In this document: positions 45,577 to 53,409 of the stretch, piece after piece
Position numbering within the stretch: the stretch's first letter is position 1
How the letters are laid out: each line of letters starts with the position of its first letter
Source: Nonomuraea jabiensis
GTDB lineage: Bacteria; Actinomycetota; Actinomycetes; Streptosporangiales; Streptosporangiaceae
Assembly: GCF_014204795.1 (NCBI RefSeq)
Contig: NZ_JACHMB010000001.1
Coordinates: 3,596,001 to 3,660,000 of the forward strand
Direction of reading: 5' to 3'
Length of the DNA: 64,000 bases
Position numbers and translations under genes: made by a program
The notes under the pieces: generated by a model
What the model was told of the DNA's origin: nothing
Seen by the model: the letters and a program-made list of their open reading frames with translations, nothing else
The model's database searches: none

Positions 45577-45962
45577 TCATGCGGCCAGCGCATCGCCGAT
45601 CCGCTTGTTGGCAATCTCCTGCTGGCCGTCGATGCACTTGGCGTAGACCCGCAGCAGGACATCGACGCTGTGGCCGGCTCGTTCGGCCACGTCTGGGGCT
45701 GAGACGCCTGCATTGAGCCAAAGGGAGACAGCCGCGTGCCGGAGATCGTACGGCCGTTTGGCGAGCGGAGAGGCGGCCTGGGCAGGCGTGAAGGCCAGCA
45801 GTCGGGCGTCCTGCCAGACCTCGGTGTAGGCGGTTGAGACCACGACGCCGCCGCGTTCGCTGCCGAAGATGCGGCCATTCTTGGCTGTGCCGTACTCGGC
45901 GACGTGCTCGCGAAGGATCTTGACTAGTTCTGGCGGGATGAGGACCGGGCGGACGTCTTGTC
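45577..45962 (-). pseudogene. Tyrosine-type site-specific integrase, C-terminal relic 1
   Basis: About 128 residues of a phage/AICE integrase C-terminus: VLIPPELVKILREHV, KNGRIFGSERGG, RPYDLRHAAVSLWLNAG (catalytic Arg-His), AGHSVDVLLRVYAK (His and catalytic Tyr). The N-terminal arm-binding and core-binding domains and the first catalytic Arg are missing. The frame is open at its left limit and runs antisense-independent into the end of the neighbouring cargo gene, which marks a deletion junction near 45962. It cannot be active. Confidence 0.9.
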
Positions 45963-46316
45963 TGCCCCGGTGCTTGAGGCCACGTCGACGCCGACGTGCG
46001 GCGTGGACTCCGGTCGCAGGGACAGGGTGACGTAGGTGTAAGGGCGTTGACTCATGCCAACTCCCTGTCCGTCGGGCAGGCCGTAGAAGCTGCGCTCCAG
46101 CGAGCGGGCGAAGCGGTGGGCCTCGCGGGCGAGCTGGCGCGCGAACTCCAGGTCTTCCACGGTCACGGGTCCGTTCGTGGTGACCAGGACAGAGATGGCG
46201 CCGAAGTCGAGTGCCAGGACGGGCTCACGGCGGGTGAACGGGTGGTTGAGGGTGCGGGCGGCGTGCCCGGTGGTCAGTCGGATCACGCTGTTGCGCGGGG
46301 TACGGCGTCGGGTCAT
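45924..46316 (-). CDS. Conserved-type AICE cargo protein, C-terminus altered by deletion
   Basis: A 130-residue protein of unknown function: LALDFGAISVLVTTNGPVT, VEDLEFARQLAREAHRFA and GMSQRPYTYVTLSLRPES. Its last 13-15 residues are read in another frame of the integrase relic, so the natural C-terminus is lost or replaced. It starts at ATG 46316, adjacent to the next gene's stop, and belongs to a three-gene set with the GntR gene typical of actinomycete integrative elements. Confidence 0.6.
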   Translation of the reverse strand: MTRRRTPRNSVIRLTTGHAARTLNHPFTRREPVLALDFGAISVLVTTNGPVTVEDLEFARQLAREAHRFARSLERSFYGLPDGQGVGMSQRPYTYVTLSLRPESTPHVGVDVASSTGADKTSARSSSRQN

Positions 46317-46742
46317 TTAGGCGGCGTCCTTTCCGGCCGAAGCCTTGCTCTGGGCGGGTTGGGTGGTCTGGCGGGGTGCGTGCATCTCGCGGACCTTGAT
46401 CGAGTACGCGAGACGGCCGGCGGCGTTGACGTACGGCGTGATGGACATGCCGTCGAACTCGACCGGCGTGAACGGCAGGCCCGGCATCGGCTGCGGGGGC
46501 ACCGGCTGAACGGGGGCCAGGATCTTGACCGCCACCGTCTTCTGGGCGGGTTTGAGGGTCGGGTCGCCGTCCATGACCGCGACCTGCCAGACCAACTCAG
46601 CGGTTTGCTTGTCGCGGGCCTGCACGAACCGACCGTTGGACGAGGCGTCGAAGTCCTTGACAGGCTCGACCTCGCCGCCGATGTAGCAGCCGTGCGGGAA
46701 GACCATGGTGTAGGTGACGGGGATGGGTCCCTGGATTGCCAT
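46317..46742 (-). CDS. Conserved-type AICE protein of unknown function
   Basis: A 141-residue protein starting MAIQGPIPVTYTMVFPHG, followed by YIGGEVEPVKDFD, VWQVAVMDGDP and LPFTPVEFDGMSITPYV. Related proteins accompany replication and transfer genes in actinomycete integrative elements, but I know no function. ATG 46742 has GAGAGGAA upstream, which fixes the start. Two candidate GntR operators lie 45-95 bases upstream, so it is probably repressed by the neighbouring regulator. Confidence 0.7.
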   Translation of the reverse strand: MAIQGPIPVTYTMVFPHGCYIGGEVEPVKDFDASSNGRFVQARDKQTAELVWQVAVMDGDPTLKPAQKTVAVKILAPVQPVPPQPMPGLPFTPVEFDGMSITPYVNAAGRLAYSIKVREMHAPRQTTQPAQSKASAGKDAA

Positions 46743-46787
46743 GTGTTCCTCTCGATAGCGGTGGAGAGCCATTCGTTCGCTCGTCCA

Positions 46788-46835
46788 CTTGTCCGTATGA
46801 GTTGAAAGTAAGCGATCGCAACTCGTCCGCACAAG
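46788..46835. promoter_or_regulatory. Inverted pair of candidate GntR operators
   Basis: CTTGTCCGTATGAG (46788-46801, +) and CTTGTGCGGACGAG (46822-46835, -) face each other with about 20 bases between. The extended arms (CCACTTGTCCGTATGAGTTG and its counterpart) match at 17 of 20 positions. They sit upstream of the 46742 gene start. Confidence 0.6.
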
Positions 46836-46863
46836 TGGATGACAGGTAAGTGGCGAGTAAGAG

Positions 46864-47580
46864 TTAGCTCACCTTGAAGACATCTTCGAGCTCGTGCAGG
46901 CTCCCCGGCAGAGCCAGGCTCACCGCCATCAGCACGTTGCCGGCCGGATCATGCACGGTGGCCAGCACGCCGAGGACCGGGTTGGATGACCCGAGCAACT
47001 CGGCTTCTTCCTGAGTGGGCTTGCGCGCGCTGACCCGCTCGGTGATGTGATCGAAGCGCAGGTGCTTGACGGCCTGGAGGTGCTGGCGAATGCCGCGCCG
47101 CAGGGGTTCGGGCTTGTCCAGGTCGGTGCCGATGGCTTGCTCCAACGGCACCCAGAATGTCTCTACGGCCGAGATCACGTCCGCCTGTCGAGCCACCCGC
47201 TTACGTATGATCACTGGGGTTTGCTCGGCGACGCCCAACAGACGCGCTATATGCCGGGGGGCTGGAGCGCGGCCGGCTTCCACCACCGCATCGGCGCTCT
47301 CGCCCTGCTCGGTAGTCGCCTGGCTGGGCCGTACCCGCTCGGCCGCGCTCTCCGGACGACCCTTCACAAAGGAGCCACGCCCATGCTCGCGCTCGATCCA
47401 ACCCTGCATGGCCAACGTCTGAAGGGCACGCACTACCGTGGTGCGGCCGACGCCCAACTCACGCACGAGCTGTGTTTCGGACGGCAGCATGTCGCCCGGG
47501 GCGTACTCGCCCGACTCGATACGCTCTTGAATAGCCCGCATCACCTGGGCGTATTTCGGTGGGGCGAAGTCCATGCTCAT
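46864..47580 (-). CDS. GntR-family (HutC/KorSA-like) transcriptional regulator
   Basis: A 238-residue regulator. The N-terminal winged helix (residues 1-75) shows IQERIESGEYAPGDMLPSETQLV, VGRTTVVRALQTLA and IEREHGRGSFV. The C-terminal UTRA-type domain contains IIRKRVARQADVISAVETFWVP. KorSA-like GntR repressors control transfer and replication genes in pSAM2-type elements. It starts at ATG 47580 (MSMDFAPPKYA). A candidate operator lies 25 bases upstream, suggesting autoregulation. Confidence 0.88.
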   Translation of the reverse strand: MSMDFAPPKYAQVMRAIQERIESGEYAPGDMLPSETQLVRELGVGRTTVVRALQTLAMQGWIEREHGRGSFVKGRPESAAERVRPSQATTEQGESADAVVEAGRAPAPRHIARLLGVAEQTPVIIRKRVARQADVISAVETFWVPLEQAIGTDLDKPEPLRRGIRQHLQAVKHLRFDHITERVSARKPTQEEAELLGSSNPVLGVLATVHDPAGNVLMAVSLALPGSLHELEDVFKVS

Positions 47581-47604
47581 CTCAACCGCCCGTTCGCTCT
47601 TGCA

Positions 47605-47618
47605 CTCATGCGCACAAG
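47605..47618 (-). promoter_or_regulatory. Candidate GntR operator upstream of its own gene
   Basis: CTTGTGCGCATGAG on the - strand differs from the two sites at 46788 and 46822 only in the central bases. Its position just ahead of the regulator start suggests autorepression. Confidence 0.55.
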
Positions 47619-47820
47619 CACAGTACCGGCTAAGGATGTGCTTGTCAGGCCTCCTCGGGGTGCAGAAATAGTGACCGCGCTACCCTCTCTACGAGAGACA
47701 TCGGGGAGCGTGAGGCACTTCGCGCACGTCTGGAGGACAGTGGGGGAGAAGGCCGGCGCCCGCTCTGGAGAAGTCGGCCACATACCCCTGGACGACGGTG
47801 TCAGGCTCTCACATCGGATC

Positions 47821-48654
47821 ATGGATAGAGAGGTCATCCCAGGCAACAGCCCAACGCCGTACACCTTGCGGCAGGGTCTCGGAGGCCCCGCCATCGCCGA
47901 CAAGATGCACGCCCAGATGGCCCAGATCCAGCGCGCCCACCGCCACGCCATCCGCCCCGGCCTCCGCGCCCAGCTGGCCCACCTACTCGCCGAAACCGCC
48001 TCACTCGCGGGATGGCAGGCCATCAACACCCTGGCACTCAACGACGCCTGGACGCACTACGAGCGCGCCAAGGCCGCCGCATACGAGGCTGATGACGCGG
48101 CCCTGCTGGCCTATGTCTCTGGCGAACAGGCGTACGTCCTCATGGAGCTCGGCCGCCCCGCCGAAGCCACCGAACTCCTGCAGCATGTTCACGAGCAGCA
48201 CCGCGCCCACGCACCGGCTCGCCTCCGCACCTGGCTCTCAGCAGCCGAAGCGGAAGCCGCCGCCATCCTCGGCGACGAGAGCACCTGCCGCGCGGCTCTC
48301 TATCAGGCCGCCGCCCTTCTCCCCGAAGGGGACGGCGACCCGGAAACGCCGTACCTGTCCATCAACGCCCACCACATCGCCCGCTGGCGCGGCAACTGTC
48401 TCGTACGCTTCGGCGACCCAGACACCGTCGAAGACCTTCGCTCCGCCCTTGCCGGTATGGACGGCACCTACAACAGAGCCGAATCCGGCGTACGCTGCGA
48501 CCTCGGCCACGCCCTCCTGGCCGCCGGCGACCCCGAAGCCGCCCAACCCCACATCCAACGCGCCCAGCAACTCGCCACCATGACCGGCAGCCGCCGCCAA
48601 CGTCGCCGCATCGACGAACTCGCGAAAGCCGTCAACCACGCCCTCGGCCGTTAA
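47821..48654 (+). CDS. TPR-type regulator that has lost its N-terminal DNA-binding domain
   Basis: A 277-residue protein of helical repeats: LRAQLAHLLAETASLAGWQA, HYERAKAAAYEADDAALLAYV, EQAYVLMELGRPAEATELL and RCDLGHALLAAGDPEAAQPH. This matches the C-terminal TPR region of XRE-type regulators found beside Nudix genes in actinomycete elements. The helix-turn-helix part that should precede it is absent; upstream of ATG 47821 the frame continues 50 residues without HTH features. The RBS is weak. It is probably a remnant, though an anti-regulator role cannot be excluded. Confidence 0.6.
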   Translation: MDREVIPGNSPTPYTLRQGLGGPAIADKMHAQMAQIQRAHRHAIRPGLRAQLAHLLAETASLAGWQAINTLALNDAWTHYERAKAAAYEADDAALLAYVSGEQAYVLMELGRPAEATELLQHVHEQHRAHAPARLRTWLSAAEAEAAAILGDESTCRAALYQAAALLPEGDGDPETPYLSINAHHIARWRGNCLVRFGDPDTVEDLRSALAGMDGTYNRAESGVRCDLGHALLAAGDPEAAQPHIQRAQQLATMTGSRRQRRRIDELAKAVNHALGR

Positions 48655-49195
48655 GCCACACCTGAGCCTGAAGCAACCCGATCAACGTCCCAGACGTCCA
48701 AATGTCCCCGCGGGAAATCATGCCGGGAACCTCCGCCATCGGAACCCACTCGATCCGATCGGCCTCCACCTCACCCTCAGGCGAGCCCACCAGCTCGGCC
48801 CCGCGCGCCACGAACAGCAGGTGCTCCGCATCCACCATGCCGGCCATCGGCTGAGCTCACCAGGCGCTCGACGTTCTTCGGCCGATACCCGGTCTCCTCC
48901 TCCACCTCCCGGGCAGCGGTCACCATCGGATCCTCACCGGCTTCGACCAGCCCGCCGGGTAGTTCCCACCCCCACCGATCGAACACGAACCGATGCCGCC
49001 ACATCAGCAAGACCCGATCCTGCTCATCGAGTACGACCGCGCGATGGCGGCCCGATCCAGATGCACTACGTGATGCTCGAACCGTTCCCCGCCGGGGATC
49101 TCCACATCGGCCAGCCCCAGCCGAATCCACCGGTTGTCGTAGATCAGCCGCTCCCCATGCACGACCCAGCGCGTCAGCTCAGCGTCGTCAGCCAC
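48632..49195 (-). pseudogene. Nudix hydrolase with two frameshifts
   Basis: Three frames together give one Nudix protein: MADDAELTRWVVHGERLIYD onward (49195 to about 49045), then VVLDEQDRVLLMWRHRFVFD with the Nudix box GLVEAGEDP...REVEEETGY (to about 48860), then MVDAEHLLFVARGAELVG to 48632. Shifts occur near 49040 and 48850. It pairs with the TPR regulator as in other integrative elements, and both partners are damaged here. Confidence 0.85.
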
Positions 49196-49320
49196 ACTGC
49201 GAAGCTACCGTCTTGCTCGTTCCCGGTACATGGCTAGAGCCGAGACAACGACATCAGACATTGTGGCGCTTGTGCCTGGCCACAGGCACCGCAACCCTCT
49301 CATCCCAGTTCAATAGTTAG

Positions 49321-49575
49321 CTAGATGGACTTCACCCAGGAACGGGCCACATTCGGAGGCATCGCCAATTCCTCCTGTACGAGCCGGATCGCCTGTTCTT
49401 CGTATCCGCGAACCTTTAGTTGGCGCACACGACCGGTGAGTTCGGTGGCCCTGACGGCGTCCGTGTACTTGAGGACACGGCGCTGCCGAAGTATCCGAAC
49501 GGCCATCACGACCCAGAAGACGAGGAAGCAGGCGAAGAGCCCTAAGAAGCCCAGAGGGACCACGGTGTCAAGCAT
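49321..49575 (-). CDS. Small membrane protein (island cargo)
   Basis: An 84-residue protein with one membrane helix (residues 5-28, VPLGFLGLFACFLVFWVVMAV) and a basic/charged cytoplasmic part ending PPNVARSWVKSI. It is not recognised. The start is ATG 49575. Codon use is less GC-biased than in the core genes. Confidence 0.6.
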   Translation of the reverse strand: MLDTVVPLGFLGLFACFLVFWVVMAVRILRQRRVLKYTDAVRATELTGRVRQLKVRGYEEQAIRLVQEELAMPPNVARSWVKSI

Positions 49576-49943
49576 GAGCTGATCTTAGGTGTCGGGGGCC
49601 GAAATCTACGAGATCATTCATCGCTTTTCGGAAGTGCCTGGCTACAAGCCAGCAGAACCGCCTCCTGGATGTCGGCCTGAATCCGTTTCCGGATCTGTGC
49701 CTTCGGATCCAGCGAAGGCCGGCACGGCGCGATCTCGCCTGCCCTATGTTTACCAGCCAGCGACCCCAACCTCCGTCTCTTATGGGAAACCCTCATCGTG
49801 CACTTCTGCATGCGCTTGCCGAATTGTTCCTATAGGGATCAAGGCGGCGGCTGCGCCGCCGCAGCCCGCGCGGTTCCCGCGCGAGCTGCGGCCCGGGGGC
49901 CGGTCTCGCGCGGGAACCGCGCGGGCCTCAGCACAGGACCGGC
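49576..49943. other. Intergenic region with hairpins, no gene supported
   Basis: Apart from the double hairpin at 49844-49926 I see no supported gene. The stretch 49812-49850 (CTTGCCGAATTGTTCC onward) is similar to 55286-55325, so part of it is a dispersed repeat. Confidence 0.4.
49844..49926 (-). terminator. Very strong double hairpin
   Basis: A perfect 22-base inverted repeat (49864-49885 with 49905-49926, arm beginning GCCCGCGCGGTTCC) with a 19-base loop. It is followed by a second GC hairpin, GGCGGCGGCTGCGCCGCCGC (49844-49863). It starts 18 bases beyond the stop of the 49944-50261 gene, so it probably ends that transcript; the arm length is exceptional for a terminator. Confidence 0.7.
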
Positions 49944-50261
49944 CTACTCGCAGTACTCGTCCTCACGCCGGAGCCGCGTCTCTGTCCACGTCTGATTCAC
50001 GCACTTGCCTTCAGCCTCCACCCAGTGGCCGGCCTGGCACTCGTTGTAGATGCCAAAGACCTCAGGCAGCGTGGCCAGCGCAGCCTCCTCGCGGTACTCC
50101 GGACGAGCACGCGGACCCGGATCACGCGAATACCGCTCGCCCTGTACCCATTCGAACAAGCGGCAAGGACCATCCTGGCCCTGCCAGTTGTCGTCCATCA
50201 AGACGTCACACCAGGGACAGCGCAGAGACGGAACCGGCATGTATCTGTCGAACATCCCCAT
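49944..50261 (-). CDS. Small zinc-ribbon-like protein (island cargo)
   Basis: A 105-residue protein: MGMFDRYMPVPSLRCPWCDVLM (CxxC) near the N-terminus and later CQAGHWVEAEGKC, which would supply the second Cys pair. It is unrecognised. ATG 50261 has GGAGACGG 7-10 bases upstream; ATG 50255 is an alternative. The open frame beyond 50261 is not supported. It is followed by the strong hairpin. Confidence 0.65.
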   Translation of the reverse strand: MGMFDRYMPVPSLRCPWCDVLMDDNWQGQDGPCRLFEWVQGERYSRDPGPRARPEYREEAALATLPEVFGIYNECQAGHWVEAEGKCVNQTWTETRLRREDEYCE

Positions 50262-50355
50262 GGACAACCGTCTCCGATCATCGGCCTCCGGCGGGGGCGC
50301 TCCGGCTCCGAGATGATCGCCGCGCGGTGTGCCAGGGCCGTGGGTGGCTGAGGTG

Positions 50356-50515
50356 GAAGCCTGATCATCCCGCCCACCATCGACCCGGGACAAGCCGAGC
50401 ATGCCAGGGCCACGGGGCCAAGGTCGTTCCTCCAGTTGGGGGCTCCACCTTGTCCCCGTGGCCCTGGCATGCTTCCCCTGCGGGCGGGTCGACGGCAGAC
50501 GAGATGATCAGGCGG
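50356..50515. repeat. Long imperfect inverted repeat
   Basis: The inner arms CATGCCAGGGCCACGGGG... (50399-50424) and its complement (50449-50473) match at about 24 of 25 positions. Looser pairing extends outward to GCCTGATCATC (about 50358) and GATGATCAGGC (about 50513). The total palindrome is about 155 bases with a 24-base centre. No gene is supported in 50262-50626. It could be a miniature element or a decayed terminator pair. Confidence 0.7.
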
Positions 50516-50626
50516 GGTGAGGTACGTGTGCTGCGGCAGGCTCTCTCACTTCTGTCGGCGACATTGAGGTGTCCTGCATGGAGCTGGGATCACCGATCGC
50601 GATACATTGACGACGCTGGCGCTGCG

Positions 50627-50848
50627 TCAAAGCGCGATTGGACGGTAGGCCAACGCCTGATTAACGATTTGTTCCGCTGTGAGCTCAGCTTTTTCAGGCC
50701 AGAAGATCAGGTCGGAGACAGATCCACACACGAGCGATCGGTCTATTGCCCCCAGCCACCTGTCGAGTTCTCGCTCATCTGCGTACTCCCCGTCCATGAT
50801 CCGCTGCACCAAGGAGATGGCTTCCGCGCGATTCAGATGCATGCTCAA
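50627..50848 (-). CDS. Colicin-E-immunity-like small protein (e9imm-type)
   Basis: A 73-residue acidic protein: LNRAEAISLVQRIMDGEYADERELDRWL, SDLIFWPEKAELTAEQIV and a C-terminal YRPIAL. The order LVxRIMDG ... DLIFWP ... YRPIxL is that of actinomycete proteins annotated as e9imm peptides, related to nuclease-colicin immunity proteins. TTG 50848 is chosen because AAGGGGG lies about 6 bases upstream; ATG 50842 is in frame. No toxin gene is adjacent. Confidence 0.75.
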   Translation of the reverse strand: MSMHLNRAEAISLVQRIMDGEYADERELDRWLGAIDRSLVCGSVSDLIFWPEKAELTAEQIVNQALAYRPIAL

Positions 50849-51253
50849 CCAGTACCCCCTTCCCGTCCTCCTGGTTCAAGGTTCGACTACCGCCTGTACG
50901 TCCGACGGCACTGTGCAATATACGTGCAATGATCACGGCTTCAGGGGCGGTTAGACCGGGTCCTGCCGCAGGTGGAAGGCCTTCTCTCGGCTGCAACGGT
51001 CACGCGCTGTAAAACCGTCGGTTCAGCCTACGCAAGTTCGAACCTTGTGCCTGCCACATCAGCGGGAAGAGGCCCGTCACCAGCGGAAACGCGGTGACGA
51101 GTCCCCCGCGTGGTGTCCGGGTGTCTACGGTTCACGCCGGTCCACTACGGGTGGCTACGCTGAATACGCGCTGAAGATCAGCGGGCTTGCCCGGGGGAGT
51201 CCCGCGGCTTCGGTGACGTCGGGGGTAGTGCTGCCTCGATGCGCCGCATGGCC
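50849..51253. other. Intergenic region containing att copy 2
   Basis: Besides the att core and its arm motifs I see no gene in this stretch. The right part (51059-51253) leads straight into the 3' end of the second integrase relic. Confidence 0.5.
51008..51058 (+). repeat. att copy 2 (tRNA-Tyr 3' half)
   Basis: Matches 44821-44871 at 48 of 51 bases. The 5' half of the tRNA is missing, so it is not a gene. A left-arm motif ATATACGTGCAATGATCA ends 70 bases before (GATC at 50931, -77) and a right-arm-like motif AATACGCGCTGAAGATCA lies at 51163 (GATC at 51176, +168). A decayed hairpin follows at about 51070-51107. Confidence 0.9.
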
Positions 51254-51475
51254 TCAGTCGGGCCCGCCGGAGATGTACTTGGCGTAGACCCGTAGCAGCG
51301 CCTCAACACTGTGCCCGGCGCGCTCGGCAACCTGGGGTGGGTTCACGCCGGCGTTGAGCCACGCCGAGACGCACGCGTGCCGGAAGTCGTACCGACGGAC
51401 AGAGATTCCCCACGCTCGTTCAGCGGGTGTGAGGGCGCGCTGACGTGCCGCGTGCGCCGAGATTGGCGAACGCAA
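51254..51475 (-). pseudogene. Tyrosine integrase, C-terminal relic 2
   Basis: About 70 residues: ALTPAERAWGISVRRYDFRHACVSAWLNAGVN and AGHSVEALLRVYAKY, matching relic 1 and keeping Arg, His and Tyr positions. Only the last fifth of an integrase is present. Its 3' end lies 196 bases right of att copy 2, in the same orientation and order as relic 1 relative to tRNA-Tyr. Confidence 0.85.
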
Positions 51476-51693
51476 ACGACTGGCGGTACTTGCCTCCGCC
51501 GGTTTCCGGCTGCATCGACCGCCTCGGGAGACGACATACCGCATGCTCTCGGATCCTGCACCACCGCAACGGTTCGATACCGCGACGCGACCTCCACGGG
51601 ATTGGCCCTACGTCTGCACCACTCGCCCAGACTTCCGGGCCCCGGATCGACCTGGAATGATCAGGCTCGGATGAAGCTACTCAAGGAGTACTT

Positions 51694-51996
51694 ATGGCTA
51701 CCAGGCTCCTCGCGTTCGTCGCCTTCTTGCTGATTGGCTCAGGAGTACTTGCTGGCCTGATGCCTGTTACTTCAGAAGGTGAGGCGTGTGGTTCTGCGTT
51801 CATTACTGCCTCTCTCCCTGATTACTTAATGGATGAGACTCGTAACTTGGCATTAGAAAAAATGGACTATAGGGACAGATGTGAGGATGTCCGAAACCTT
51901 GTTCAGATTCCCGCTACCGTCTTGATCGCCGCAGGGGCAACCACGTTGATCGCTGCTTTCTTCTCGCGGAGAACAGTCTCTATAGCGAGAAAGTGA
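51694..51996 (+). CDS. Small two-helix membrane protein (island cargo)
   Basis: A 100-residue protein with helices at residues 4-22 (LLAFVAFLLIGSGVLAGLM) and 70-90 (QIPATVLIAAGATTLIAAFF), and an extracytoplasmic loop with two Cys. ATG 51694 follows AAGGAG by 5 bases, a good RBS. The base composition is clearly less GC-rich than the core genome, which points to recent transfer. Function unknown. Confidence 0.65.
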   Translation: MATRLLAFVAFLLIGSGVLAGLMPVTSEGEACGSAFITASLPDYLMDETRNLALEKMDYRDRCEDVRNLVQIPATVLIAAGATTLIAAFFSRRTVSIARK

Positions 51997-52389
51997 CCAA
52001 CACGCTGTCGCACTACTGTCATCACGAGCAGCAGCAAAGTGCAGCAGCCGCGCCACGCGACAACGGCTGTGAGCGACCGCCTCCGACTGGCTTAACCAAG
52101 CACCCCTGACCGAACGCTCGGGCCGGGGTTGCTGCACTTGCCCCGCAGATGCAGCCCTCCCGATCGCCACTGCATGGCTGGCCGCCATACCTGCTTGGGG
52201 CGATCGACGATCCATGGTTCGTTCCTCACCTTGGCTCACCGGGGAACGTGGCTGATCCGCAGGCTCCGGGAGCGATCGTGGCTGGATCCGCCTCGCGGGA
52301 TACACGCGGGATGATCTTCCTTGGTGAGGGAAAGGTGAGAGCCGTTCCCGGAGGCCAGAGGCCTGATGCAGGTAGGAACGTAGACCCGC
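51997..52389. other. Intergenic region with dispersed repeat R and left-arm motif
   Basis: Contains repeat R copy 1 (52111-52254) and the left-arm motif of att copy 3 (52299-52320, GATC at 52313). No gene is supported, although on the - strand an ATG at 52214 in repeat R has a good SD (GGTGAGG). Confidence 0.5.
52111..52254. repeat. Dispersed repeat R, copy 1
   Basis: About 144 bases beginning CCGAACGCTC that recur at 55366-55510 with roughly 80-85 percent identity by eye. On the - strand it holds a potential start (GGTGAGGAACGAACC then ATG). Confidence 0.8.
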
Positions 52390-52440
52390 TGTAAAACCGT
52401 CGGCTCAGCCTACGCAAGTTCGAACCTTGCACCTGCCACA
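52390..52440 (+). repeat. att copy 3 (tRNA-Tyr 3' half, perfect)
   Basis: Identical to 44821-44871 over all 51 bases, so it is the youngest copy or is maintained by recombination. Left-arm GATC lies at 52313 (-77); right-arm-like TGGCACGGATCTGGCACG has GATC at 52548 (+158). Confidence 0.93.
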
Positions 52441-52450
52441 CCAGCGGGAA

Positions 52451-52487
52451 GAGGCCCGTCACCAGCGGAAACGCGGTGACGGGCCTC
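52451..52487 (+). terminator. Hairpin flanking att copy 3
   Basis: Perfect 13-base stem GAGGCCCGTCACC with its complement and an 11-base loop. The same hairpin, more or less decayed, flanks copies 2, 4 and 6, but differs from the one after tRNA-Tyr and copy 5. It replaces the tRNA terminator on that element type. Confidence 0.85.
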
Positions 52488-52611
52488 TCGCGTTGATCGC
52501 CCGTGAGTACCCGCGGTTCCCCCTGGTTTCCCGTGGCATCTGGCACGGATCTGGCACGTGGGCAAGATAATTCCGGCGACGGCAGTGTTGCGGCGCTGCC
52601 AGGATCGGAGC

Positions 52612-53409
52612 ATGCCCCGCGATTTTCGGCTGCGAGCGACCTTCGACAAAGCTGCCGCCTTCTATCAAGACGCCCGCCCCGACTATCCGGACGAACTGTA
52701 TTCCGACCTGCTGGCGATCACGGGGGTCACGCCACCCGCGCACCTGCTTGAAGTCGGATGTGGCCCAGGGAAAGCCACCCTGCCATTGGCACGGATGGGC
52801 TTCCGGATCACAGCCGTCGAACTCGGCGATGCCTTGGCGGCGGAGGCCCGGCACCGCCTCGCCGAATTCACCGACGTCTCCGTGATCACGTCGTCATTCG
52901 AAGGCTGGGAGCCGCCGACAGGGGTCCGCTTCGATCTCCTCTACGCGGCCACGGCGTGGAAGTGGGTGGACCCCGAGGTCAAGTACGCCAAGGCGGCCGC
53001 CCTCCTCGCCCAGGGCGGCCACTTGGCCGTATGGAACGCCGACCACGCAATGCCGGTCGGCTTCGACCCGTTCTTCACCGAGATCCAGAAGGTCTACGAG
53101 GAAATCGGCGAAGGTCATGGCGGTCCGTGGCCACCGCCACCGCCCGAGGAGCAGTCCGACCCCATGGCCTCCGAGTTCGATGCCTCCGGACACTTCACCG
53201 TGATCGGGACGAAGCTCTACGTATGGTCCTTGCGCTACACGGCAGACGAATACATCGCTCTCCTCGATACGTTCTCCGGCCACATCGCAATGGAGCCAGC
53301 CAAGAAGGAACACCTCTACCAGGAGATACGCCGCTACCTTGCCGCACGCCCGGACGGACGGCTCACCCGCCACTGGTCGGCAGTCCTCACCATCGGCCGG
53401 CGCCTGTGA
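52612..53409 (+). CDS. Class I SAM-dependent methyltransferase (island cargo)
   Basis: A 265-residue protein: FDKAAAFYQDARPDYP, the SAM motif LLEVGCGPGKATLPLA, VELGDALAAEA, FDLLYAATAWKWVDP and a C-terminal RLTRHWSAVLTIGRR. It is a Methyltransf_11/25-type small-molecule methyltransferase. I start at ATG 52612 (MPRDFRLRATF), since upstream residues lack family similarity. It lies just right of att copy 3 and its stop abuts the broken insertion sequence. The substrate is unknown. Confidence 0.85.
   Translation: MPRDFRLRATFDKAAAFYQDARPDYPDELYSDLLAITGVTPPAHLLEVGCGPGKATLPLARMGFRITAVELGDALAAEARHRLAEFTDVSVITSSFEGWEPPTGVRFDLLYAATAWKWVDPEVKYAKAAALLAQGGHLAVWNADHAMPVGFDPFFTEIQKVYEEIGEGHGGPWPPPPPEEQSDPMASEFDASGHFTVIGTKLYVWSLRYTADEYIALLDTFSGHIAMEPAKKEHLYQEIRRYLAARPDGRLTRHWSAVLTIGRRL

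Noticed and set aside
49589..50932. 447-residue + strand open frame
   Set aside because: It crosses the strong hairpin, the antisense of two small genes and the long palindrome, with no domain features.
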